This document shows positions 1 through 5,685 of a DNA stretch of 6,335 bases, in pieces. The notes below the pieces were generated by a model. The model worked only from the letters and a program-made list of their open reading frames with translations, searched no databases and was not told the origin of the DNA. This DNA comes from Desulfobacterales bacterium (lineage in GTDB: Bacteria; Desulfobacterota; Desulfobulbia; Desulfobulbales; Desulfocapsaceae): the NCBI GenBank assembly GCA_013042695.1, contig JABDPQ010000725.1, positions 1 through 6,335 on the forward strand, given 5' to 3'. The position numbers were made by a program, and so were the translations under genes. Positions within the stretch are counted from its first letter, which is position 1. Each line of letters opens with the position of its first letter.

Positions 1-920
1 GTTCGCGGAAACGTCCAGCGGATCCAGATAAAGACAAAAATTATTATATAAATTTTCAGCAGAAACCAGCCAACATGATGATTAAAGGGGAAAAACCCCA
101 AATCACCAAACGGGCAGGACCAGCCGCCGAGAAAGAGAATTACCGTTAGGCAGGCGCCAATTACTATATTGGCGTACTCTCCCATGAAGAAGAGTCCAAA
201 ACCCATACTGGAGTATTCTGTGTGAAAACCGGCTACCAGTTCACTCTCTGCTTCACCAAGATCAAATGGGGCACGATTGGTTTCCGCCACCGAACAAACA
301 AAGATGATTAAAAAGGAGATTGGCATCAGCAGATTGAAACCAACAGATTTCTGAAGCGGCCAAATATTCCAGTTCCAGAAACCACCAAGCTGAAACTCAA
401 CAATATCTGACAGATTCAGTGAGCCAGAAATCATCACCACCGTTATCGTGGTGATTAACAGAGGAATTTCATAGGCAACCGTTTGGGAAACGGCCCTTAC
501 TGAGGACATCATGGCATATTTGTTTCGTGATCCCCAGCCTGCGACAAGCAGCGACATTCCTCCAAGAGCAGCGAAGGCAAAAATCATCAGTACGCCGACA
601 TCGATTGGATGAGCGACGATGTTAGTACTAAAAGGGATGGTAACGAAGCTGATCAGGGCTGGAAACATCGCCAGCACTGGAGCAACCATGAATATTGCCT
701 TATCTACGCCACCGGGGATGAGGAGTTGCTTGGTCATCAATTTGACCCCGTCAACCGGCGGTTGAAGCAATCCCCAAGGGCCATTTTCCATTGGCCCGGG
801 GCGCCGCTGGTAGAGACCGGCACCTTTTCGTTCGCACCATACCAGGTAGGCTGCATTGGCGCCTACGAAGCAGATTGCTATAAATACGGCGATGATGACA
901 TTAAGTAATGTTAGGCTCAT
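1..920 (-). CDS. nuoH: NADH-quinone oxidoreductase subunit H (NuoH), 3' end cut by window
   Basis: Membrane subunit of respiratory complex I that joins the peripheral arm to the proton-pumping arm and forms much of the quinone pocket in the cytoplasmic membrane. I translated it by hand from the ATG at 918-920; 306 residues are visible and the frame stays open to the window edge. Family signatures are the first cytoplasmic loop (about 31-69, with QRRPGP, GPWGLLQP and DGVKL), ETNRAPFDLGEAESELVAGF (213-232) followed by HTEYSSMGF, and a late WIRWTFPR (299-306), which normally leads into the last helix. About seven hydrophobic segments are visible, near 5-27, 76-97, 108-129, 149-168, 195-215, 240-266 and 284-302. 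The family is usually 320-350 residues, so only a short C-terminus is missing. GGGAG lies 6 bases before the ATG, next to the nuoD stop. Residue 222 is Gly where Pro is usual in the conserved loop. Confidence 0.97.
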   Translation of the reverse strand, partial: MSLTLLNVIIAVFIAICFVGANAAYLVWCERKGAGLYQRRPGPMENGPWGLLQPPVDGVKLMTKQLLIPGGVDKAIFMVAPVLAMFPALISFVTIPFSTNIVAHPIDVGVLMIFAFAALGGMSLLVAGWGSRNKYAMMSSVRAVSQTVAYEIPLLITTITVVMISGSLNLSDIVEFQLGGFWNWNIWPLQKSVGFNLLMPISFLIIFVCSVAETNRAPFDLGEAESELVAGFHTEYSSMGFGLFFMGEYANIVIGACLTVILFLGGWSCPFGDLGFFPFNHHVGWFLLKIYIIIFVFIWIRWTFPR

Positions 921-931
921 ATCCCTCTCCC

Positions 932-2050
932 TTATCGATCCATCTCGGGAATAACCAGGTCGAGACTGCCCATAAAAGCAAGGGCGTCAGAGATAAGCAT
1001 ACCCCGGCATGCCTCATCGAAGAGATGCATATTAGAATACGTCGGTGATCTCAGTTTCAGGCGGTAAGCATTTTTAGTGCCGTCACTGACCATTCGGATG
1101 CCAAAATTGCCGCGGGCGGTTTCTACTGCTGCATAATAGTCTCCGACAGGCGGCTTGATAATTTTAGGTCTTTTCTTTGGGTTGACCGGGCCATCCGGCA
1201 ATTTGTCGAGGGCCTGTTCGATGATGCGCAGCGACTGCTCCATTTCGTCCATTCGCACCATATAACGGGCAAATGAGTCGCATTCGTCATAAACTGGAAC
1301 ATCAAAATCAAACTCGGGATAGACGGAATAGGGCTCATTTTTACGCACATCATAATTGATACCCGAACCACGGGCGACCGGACCGGTGGCACCATATCGC
1401 TGGCACATATCCTTATCTATCGGTCCATGACCTATAAGTCGCTTCTGGAGAATGATGTTTCCCGTCACGAGTTTGGCATACATTTTTAATTCTTTGCGCA
1501 TGCGTGTGATAAAGGCGCGAGTGCCTGCAATGAAATCATCATCAATATCATTATAGAGTCCGCCAAAACGAAAATAACAATAGGTGAGCCGTGATCCGGT
1601 AACCGATTCGAGAAGATCGAGAATTTGTTCACGGTCATCAAAACAGTACATGAGCGGGGTAAAGCCCCCAAGGTCCATGACAAAAGCTCCGAGCCAGACC
1701 AGGTGAGATGAAATGCGATTCAACTCAACGGTCAGTACTCTGATGTACTCAGCTCTTTCAGGCACTTCCATCGTGCAGGCTCGTTCGACAACAAGTGCGT
1801 AACCGTGATTGAAGGCCATAGCCGACAGGTAATCAAGCCTGCCCATATTGGGCATGTACTGAGGGTATGTCCTATTCTCGGCCATTTTCTCGTGCATACG
1901 GTGGATATAGCCAAGAACGGTCTCCGCATCGTAGATGTACTCACCATCCATGGTCATCTTGACCCTCAGAACGCCATGTGTGGCAGGATGCTGAGGACCG
2001 ACGTTGAGTACAAAGGTCTCGTCCTTCTGGAGTTCTATCGGATGGTTCAT
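932..2050 (-). CDS. nuoD: NADH-quinone oxidoreductase subunit D (NuoD, 49 kDa type)
   Basis: Peripheral-arm subunit of complex I that, with NuoB and NuoH, forms the quinone reduction site; related to the large subunit of NiFe hydrogenases. It has 372 residues, close to a free-standing NuoD (about 380-410) and not fused to NuoC as in E. coli. Conserved features are GPQHPATHG (18-26), GYIHRMHEK (47-55), MGRLDYLSAM (69-78), LRSPTYSNMHL in the C-terminal part, and the typical end GSLDLVIPEMDR. By spacing, His25 and Tyr74 match the quinone-headgroup His/Tyr pair (His38/Tyr87 of Thermus Nqo4). The ATG at 2048-2050 overlaps the nuoC stop as ATGA, and AGGA at 2060-2063 lies 9 bases upstream, inside nuoC, so the two are probably translationally coupled. 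The stop is TAA, 11 bases before nuoH. Confidence 0.98.
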   Translation of the reverse strand: MNHPIELQKDETFVLNVGPQHPATHGVLRVKMTMDGEYIYDAETVLGYIHRMHEKMAENRTYPQYMPNMGRLDYLSAMAFNHGYALVVERACTMEVPERAEYIRVLTVELNRISSHLVWLGAFVMDLGGFTPLMYCFDDREQILDLLESVTGSRLTYCYFRFGGLYNDIDDDFIAGTRAFITRMRKELKMYAKLVTGNIILQKRLIGHGPIDKDMCQRYGATGPVARGSGINYDVRKNEPYSVYPEFDFDVPVYDECDSFARYMVRMDEMEQSLRIIEQALDKLPDGPVNPKKRPKIIKPPVGDYYAAVETARGNFGIRMVSDGTKNAYRLKLRSPTYSNMHLFDEACRGMLISDALAFMGSLDLVIPEMDR

Positions 2051-2589
2051 GCTTTAAAATCCTTCAGAAGAGGATGGAAGTCAGCGTCTTCTGGCAGCAG
2101 CAACGGTATCAGATGCGGATGCCCATCGAATACAATGCCAAAAAATTCATGCGTTTCGCGTTCGTGCCAATTTGCTCCTGTATATAATCCGGTGAGGGTT
2201 GGCAGTCTCGGATTGTCTCGCGGAATTCGAACGCGCACGGCAACACGACAGAGATCGAAATCATAGCGACTAAAATCATAAACAACCTCGAGTTGATCTT
2301 CTTTGATCCAATCTACACCGGTAATTGATTCGATGAAGTAGCCAAGGTCAAATAAGATTTCAGCTGCACGCACAAGCTGACCGGGCTCTACCTGAGCATC
2401 AAGGTGAAAACCCTTCATTGCGTAATCTTGTACGATGATGCCATTTTCCCTGGGAGTATCTTTTTGTTCCTCTTTTCCTTTTTCAGCCTTGTCAGAATCA
2501 GATTCAGGGTCAGGAACAGGATCAATGGAGACTGGCTCGTCTGGAAAAAATTCGCTTAACGCCTCTCTGGTGGTTTCCTGGATGCTCAT
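2047..2589 (-). CDS. nuoC: NADH-quinone oxidoreductase subunit C (NuoC, 30 kDa type)
   Basis: Peripheral-arm complex I subunit that packs against NuoD. From the ATG at 2587-2589 it has 180 residues. The core has GVDW (91-94), HERETHEFFGI (142-152) and GHPHL (156-160), then LLPED and a short C-terminus. A GTG at 2596-2598 would add three residues, but only 2 bases separate it from the AAGGA ribosome site, so I prefer the ATG (11-base spacing). Residues about 13-48 form a hydrophilic stretch rich in Asp, Glu, Pro and Lys, probably disordered, ahead of the folded core. The family's usual ending, W.G.PLRKDY, appears here as ADFHPLLKDF: the Trp is absent and Leu replaces the Arg. The gene ends in TGA, overlapping the nuoD start by 4 bases. 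Confidence 0.95.
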   Translation of the reverse strand: MSIQETTREALSEFFPDEPVSIDPVPDPESDSDKAEKGKEEQKDTPRENGIIVQDYAMKGFHLDAQVEPGQLVRAAEILFDLGYFIESITGVDWIKEDQLEVVYDFSRYDFDLCRVAVRVRIPRDNPRLPTLTGLYTGANWHERETHEFFGIVFDGHPHLIPLLLPEDADFHPLLKDFKA

Positions 2590-2600
2590 CTGTAACACGT

Positions 2601-2605
2601 TCCTT
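2601..2605 (-). promoter_or_regulatory. nuoC ribosome binding site deciding the start
   Basis: AAGGA on the minus strand. It is 2 bases from the GTG at 2598 and 11 from the ATG at 2589. The first spacing is too short for normal initiation, so the ATG is favoured, although 11 is at the long end of the usual range. Confidence 0.55.
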
Positions 2606-2623
2606 ATCAGTGCGTGGAATTAT

Positions 2624-3157
2624 TTAGGTAATCTCTCGCCATTCGGGTTTTGGCTTTGGCCATCTTCGCCACCCGTTGATTTTATATTCAAGTTCAATAA
2701 TTCCTTCTATAAGAGCCTCAGGGCGAGGAGGACAGCCAGGCACGAAAACGTCTACCGGCAAGAACTTGTCAGCTCCCTCAACGATTCCATATTGCCCTTC
2801 ATATACGAAAGGTCCGCCAGAAATGGCGCAATTACCGAGCGCGATAACCCATTTTGGTTCCGGCATCTGGTCATAGAGGGTCTTGATGCCCGGTACCATC
2901 TTTTTGGATATGGTACCGGCAACAATCATAACGTCACTTTGACGCGCAGACGGCCTGAATACCTCTGCACCAAATCTGGACAGGTCAAAACGAGCGGCAC
3001 CCGACGCCATCATTTCAATAGCACAGCAGGCAATTCCGAAGGTGAGAGGCCAGAGGGAATTGGCTCGGCAGAGATTAATTAATTTATCTGCTAGGGCAAA
3101 TTGAACGAATGACGATGGTACGGTTTCTAGGGACGGTGGTAGGTTTTGCGTTCCCAC
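2624..3157 (-). CDS. nuoB: NADH-quinone oxidoreductase subunit B (NuoB, 20 kDa/PSST type)
   Basis: Carries iron-sulfur cluster N2, the terminal electron donor to quinone in complex I. It has 177 residues, normal for the family. All four expected cluster ligands are present: the tandem Cys44-Cys45 in FGIACCAIEMM, Cys110 in LGNCAISGGPF, and Cys142 in VPGCPPRPEALIEG. The conserved FGAEVFRPSARQSDVMIVAG (62-81) is intact. The start is GTG at 3155-3157, supported by AAGGAG at 3165-3170 with a 7-base spacing. This places the first 31 bases inside the end of nuoA in another frame. Nothing suggests loss of function. The stop is TAA, 34 bases before the nuoC ATG. Confidence 0.98.
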   Translation of the reverse strand: MGTQNLPPSLETVPSSFVQFALADKLINLCRANSLWPLTFGIACCAIEMMASGAARFDLSRFGAEVFRPSARQSDVMIVAGTISKKMVPGIKTLYDQMPEPKWVIALGNCAISGGPFVYEGQYGIVEGADKFLPVDVFVPGCPPRPEALIEGIIELEYKINGWRRWPKPKPEWREIT

Positions 3158-3540
3158 TTAAATACTCCTTTAATCCATGCATATACAACAGCAAGCGATA
3201 AAATTCCGACAAAGAGAATAATTTCAATAAAATCCCGGATGACAAACATCTCATCGTTGTAAGCCAGTGCCACCGGGAAAAGAAAAAGTACATCTACGTC
3301 AAAAGCGAGAAAAATCAGAGCATAAAGGTAGAAAACGATGCCATAACGGATCCAGCTGTCACCAATTGGCTCCATACCACATTCTATGAACTGGTCTCTT
3401 TTTTTGAGTACCTGCCTGGTTTTCAGGGGCATAAAAAGATAGACGATAAGGATTGGACCAAGGGCAAAACTTAATCCACCCAGGGTGAATGCGGTGATCC
3501 AGAGAATATCATCACGATAGAGAAAAACAGAAAAATCCAT
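3127..3540 (-). CDS. nuoA: NADH-quinone oxidoreductase subunit A (NuoA, ND3 type)
   Basis: Small membrane subunit at the junction of the two arms of complex I. It has 137 residues from the ATG at 3538-3540, with three hydrophobic segments near 16-37, 66-93 and 103-122. The signature loop FIECGMEPIG (51-60) holds Cys54, equivalent to the ND3 loop cysteine, followed by FYLYALIFLAFDVD (70-83) and the C-terminal WIKGVFKWE. Two usually conserved positions differ: FDVE is FDVD (Asp83), and the following PWA is PVA. An in-frame TTG at 3571-3573 would add 11 residues but lacks a suitable ribosome site. AAGGAG sits 8 bases before the ATG, so the ATG is chosen. This is the first gene of the operon; a strong promoter candidate lies about 70 bases upstream. 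Confidence 0.96.
   Translation of the reverse strand: MDFSVFLYRDDILWITAFTLGGLSFALGPILIVYLFMPLKTRQVLKKRDQFIECGMEPIGDSWIRYGIVFYLYALIFLAFDVDVLFLFPVALAYNDEMFVIRDFIEIILFVGILSLAVVYAWIKGVFKWERKTYHRP
3165..3170 (-). promoter_or_regulatory. nuoB ribosome binding site inside nuoA
   Basis: AAGGAG on the minus strand, 7 bases before the GTG at 3157. It lies within the nuoA coding sequence and fixes the nuoB start, so nuoA and nuoB overlap by 31 bases. Confidence 0.8.
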
Positions 3541-3548
3541 GTAAGTCT

Positions 3549-3554
3549 CTCCTT
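3549..3554 (-). promoter_or_regulatory. nuoA ribosome binding site deciding the start
   Basis: AAGGAG on the minus strand, 8 bases before the ATG at 3540. It supports this ATG over the in-frame TTG at 3573. Confidence 0.8.
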
Positions 3555-3611
3555 GTTCGTGGATGAAGTGCAACCTGCAATTGGATTAAGGCAGCATGCA
3601 CAAATGGTGGC

Positions 3612-3640
3612 ATCATATTAGATGGTCTCAGACGTGTCAA
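3612..3640 (-). promoter_or_regulatory. Probable sigma-70 promoter of the nuo operon
   Basis: On the minus strand, TTGACA (3635-3640) is separated by 17 bases from TATGAT (3612-3617). That is 6/6 and 5/6 matches to the consensus with ideal spacing. Transcription would start near 3605, leaving a leader of about 65 bases before the nuoA ATG. The strength of the match and its position make this the best regulatory call in the window. Confidence 0.75.
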
Positions 3641-3684
3641 ATCAATTTTTCTGATACATTATAGTAATTTTATGTCTAGCGATT

Positions 3685-3709
3685 GGTGCTCATCATGAGA
3701 ATGTTCACC
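3685..3709. promoter_or_regulatory. Candidate operator: imperfect 25-base dyad
   Basis: GGTGCTCAT (3685-3693), a 7-base centre and ATGTTCACC (3701-3709) form inverted arms matching at 7 of 9 positions. It lies about 45 bases upstream of the nuo -35 box and about 105 bases before the regulator start, where an activator site or an autoregulatory site of a LysR-type protein could be. The nested palindrome CTCATCATGAG may instead be the real element. No known consensus was matched. Confidence 0.35.
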
Positions 3710-3726
3710 TTGATTGATAAAAGATT

Positions 3727-3753
3727 TTGGAAGAATGTGTTTTGCGCTATGAT
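3727..3753 (+). promoter_or_regulatory. Weak promoter candidate for the LysR-type gene
   Basis: TTGGAA (3727-3732) and TATGAT (3748-3753) with a 15-base spacer. The -10 box is good, the -35 box matches 4 of 6, and the spacer is short. Transcription would start near 3760, about 55 bases before the ATG. Confidence 0.25.
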
Positions 3754-3815
3754 TTCGAATGCATTTTAAGTAAAAAAGATGTAAGCTATCAAAAAAACTG
3801 AATTAGGGATTTATA

Positions 3816-4793
3816 ATGTCTATTACATTGAGACAACTTGAAATTTTTATAGCAGTTGCCGAGACGGCGCAGGTAACCAAGGCAAGTAAAAAGCTCTTCG
3901 TTACTCAGTCGGCAGTGAGTATGGCTTTGGCAGAACTCGAGAACCAGCTTGGCGGCTCGCTTTTCGATCGCCATGGGCGGAGTTTGCTGCTTAATGCCCG
4001 TGGTCGTTATCTTCTGCCGCTTGCAAAAGATATCACCGCTCAGGTAAGCAGCATCGAAACAATAATGTCTGAACGAAACGATACCCTGAGCGGAAAGATC
4101 AACATCTTTGCAAGCTCCACGCTTGGAAATTATATCCTCCCCTATTTAATCGGTGCATTCAAGAAGGCCCATCCGAACGTTCTGGTAAATATGCTGGTCT
4201 ACAATACCAAAATGGCCGAGGGTATGGTGCTAGACGGTACCTCGGATATTGGCTTTGTTGAGGGTATTGTCAGGTCGCAAGAGTTGCTCGCCAGGCCATG
4301 GTTCAAGGATGAACTGGTCGTGTTAGCCGCACCTTCAGACCCTCTGGCAAATAATGATGTTTTTGACGTCGAGGAAGACCTCAAAAATACGAGATGGATA
4401 ATGCGTGAGAAAGGTTCCGGCACAGCAGCTCTTTTTCGTAAAAAAATGAAGAATTATCTCAATGATTTGAATATTGTCATGGAGATGGGGCACCCGGAAG
4501 CGGTGAAGCGCGCAGTAGAGTCTGGTGTAGGGGTTGCCTGTCTGTCGGCGCTTACCACCTGCCGCGAGGTAGAAAATGGCTGGCTCAAAAGCTTGAAGGT
4601 GGAAGGTGTGGATATGAAGCGGCAGCTTCATATTATCAGCCGAAAAGATAAGCAGATGAGCGATTCTCTTGCCGAATTCCTGGCTTTTTGCGATGTCATG
4701 TCCGCCTGTGAGGAGGAAAATGTGTGCCTTTCTTCACCATGGAAGCTACAGTCATTGCTTGCTCGACACTCGGCAGGAAAAAAACGTTCATAG
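3816..4793 (+). CDS. LysR-family transcriptional regulator, CysL/CbbR-like
   Basis: Cytoplasmic DNA-binding regulator of 325 residues. The N-terminal winged helix-turn-helix (about 3-62) has LRQLEIFIAVAE, then TKASKKLFVTQSAVSMALAE (21-40) and LFDRHGRSLLLNARG. A linker helix follows to about 90. The effector-binding domain starts near GKINIFASSTLGNYILP (93-109), with a second-subdomain motif WIMREKGSGT (194-203) typical of the CysL/CbbR-type branch. Ser100, Ser101 and Thr102 are at the usual ligand pocket. The inducer cannot be told from sequence. The tail after about residue 296 is longer than usual and has two cysteines (298, 304). The start is ATG at 3816 with a modest AGGGA 6 bases upstream. 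It is divergent from nuoA, so the complex I operon and its own gene are the likely targets; this is inferred from position. Confidence 0.93.
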   Translation: MSITLRQLEIFIAVAETAQVTKASKKLFVTQSAVSMALAELENQLGGSLFDRHGRSLLLNARGRYLLPLAKDITAQVSSIETIMSERNDTLSGKINIFASSTLGNYILPYLIGAFKKAHPNVLVNMLVYNTKMAEGMVLDGTSDIGFVEGIVRSQELLARPWFKDELVVLAAPSDPLANNDVFDVEEDLKNTRWIMREKGSGTAALFRKKMKNYLNDLNIVMEMGHPEAVKRAVESGVGVACLSALTTCREVENGWLKSLKVEGVDMKRQLHIISRKDKQMSDSLAEFLAFCDVMSACEEENVCLSSPWKLQSLLARHSAGKKRS

Positions 4794-4809
4794 CAAATCG
4801 AAAAAAATG

Positions 4810-4848
4810 GCCAGTAAAGCCGTTTGGAGTGCTCTTTGCCTCAGTGGC
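4810..4848. terminator. Possible weak bidirectional terminator between lysR and truA
   Basis: The 71 bases between the convergent stops contain an imperfect inverted repeat: GCCA with AAAG (4810-4819) against CTTT with TGGC (4834-4848). It is flanked by a T-run on the plus strand (4851-4857) and an A-run (4801-4807) that reads as T-run on the minus strand. The stem is interrupted and the loop is large, so the call rests mostly on location. Confidence 0.25.
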
Positions 4849-4864
4849 TATATTTTTAACAGAT

Positions 4865-5656
4865 CTAAAGCTGCTGGAATGATTTGATTCCTGTCACTTT
4901 ATCATAATTAACTGAAAGTAAGGTCAAACCATGCGGCGGTGCTGTTGTGCCTGCCTGCTGTCTATCTTTATATTTTAGGATCCGTTCAAATTCATTTACA
5001 CTTCTTTGGCCTTTCCCGACCTCTATGATGGTACCAGTGAGGTTTCTCACCATATGACGAAGAAAGCCGTTACCGGTGAATAGAAGGTTGAAATATCCAG
5101 CGCTTGGCTGATTCAATTGAGCACAAAAAATCGTGCGTACCGCTCCACGACCAGCAGTGAGGTTTTTGTCTCTTGAACCTGCTGCTTCAAAGCTTGAAAA
5201 ATCATGTGTTCCTGAAATAACTTCGAGACAGGAGCGCATGGCATCTGCTGAAATTCTGCCTGGATAATGAGCCGTATAGAAACGCTCCTTTGGGGGCTGA
5301 ATCGTTCCCGTGAATGTTGCATAGCAGTAGGTTTTTGAGAGGGCTGAGTAACGGGCATGGAAATCTGTTGACTCATCAGCCAATGAGACAACTCGAATGG
5401 CACCTGGCAACAAAGAGTTGAGACCTTTTTGCAACTTAGAGCAGGACATGCTCTTTGATGTCTTAAAATGTGCTGTCATCCCAAGGGCATGAACTCCAGC
5501 GTCTGTCCTGCCCGCTCCATGAACTGTTATCCGGCTGTTACAGATCATAGATACAGCCCGTTCGACGTCTTGCTGGATGGTCGGATCGTTTTCCTGCCGC
5601 TGCCAGCCGTGATAGTGCGTACCGTCAAATGCTATAGTCAGTTTTATTGTCCTCAT
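4865..5656 (-). CDS. truA: tRNA pseudouridine(38-40) synthase TruA
   Basis: Converts uridines 38-40 in the anticodon stem-loop of many tRNAs to pseudouridine. It has 263 residues, a normal length. The catalytic aspartate is Asp52 in GAGRTDAGVHA (47-57). Other family features are IAFDGTHYHGWQRQ (8-21), FHARYSALSKTYCY (99-112, with the conserved Tyr110), GTHDFSSF (149-156), FLRHMVRNLTGTIIEVGKG (198-216) and TAPPHGLTLL (238-247). The start is ATG at 5654-5656; an in-frame TGA at 5660-5662 rules out a longer protein. The ribosome site is weak (only GATGAG just before the ATG), and the gene lies 29 bases after argC on the same strand, so it is likely co-transcribed with argC and partly dependent on it for translation. 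Confidence 0.97.
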   Translation of the reverse strand: MRTIKLTIAFDGTHYHGWQRQENDPTIQQDVERAVSMICNSRITVHGAGRTDAGVHALGMTAHFKTSKSMSCSKLQKGLNSLLPGAIRVVSLADESTDFHARYSALSKTYCYATFTGTIQPPKERFYTAHYPGRISADAMRSCLEVISGTHDFSSFEAAGSRDKNLTAGRGAVRTIFCAQLNQPSAGYFNLLFTGNGFLRHMVRNLTGTIIEVGKGQRSVNEFERILKYKDRQQAGTTAPPHGLTLLSVNYDKVTGIKSFQQL

Positions 5657-5685
5657 TACTCATCGGACGAGATATTCAGGGTGAT

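Larger units (their letters stand above)
3541..3815. other. Divergent intergenic region between nuoA and the LysR-type gene
   Basis: Contains 275 AT-rich bases with no convincing coding sequence. It holds the nuoA ribosome site, a near-consensus promoter facing nuoA (3612-3640), a 25-base imperfect dyad (3685-3709) containing the perfect palindrome CTCATCATGAG (3689-3699), and a weaker AT-rich dyad (about 3656-3675, ACAT...ATGT, 7 of 10 arm positions matching). A poorer promoter candidate faces the regulator. This is the usual layout for a LysR-type regulator controlling itself and its divergent neighbour, but binding is inferred and not shown. Confidence 0.6.

Noticed and set aside
609..908. 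A 99-codon plus-strand open frame opposite the start of nuoH
   Set aside because: The minus strand here encodes the conserved first half of NuoH; the plus-strand product is not recognisable.
1805..2266. A 153-codon plus-strand open frame opposite nuoD/nuoC
   Set aside because: Antisense shadow of nuoD and nuoC; no family features.
2435..3082. A 215-codon plus-strand open frame across the nuoC/nuoB junction
   Set aside because: It is antisense to two clearly real genes with intact motifs, has no recognisable domain, and its start lies within nuoC.
3541..3573. Longer NuoA from a TTG at 3571-3573
   Set aside because: The AAGGAG site lies downstream of it, at proper spacing for the ATG at 3540, and the added residues are not typical of NuoA.
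3725..3750. Possible sigma-54 (-24/-12) promoter before the regulator
   Set aside because: The GG and GC pairs are 13 bases apart where 10 are needed, and the rest of the consensus is absent.
4669..4887. A 72-codon plus-strand frame over the lysR end and into truA
   Set aside because: It overlaps both real genes in other frames and has no protein family features.
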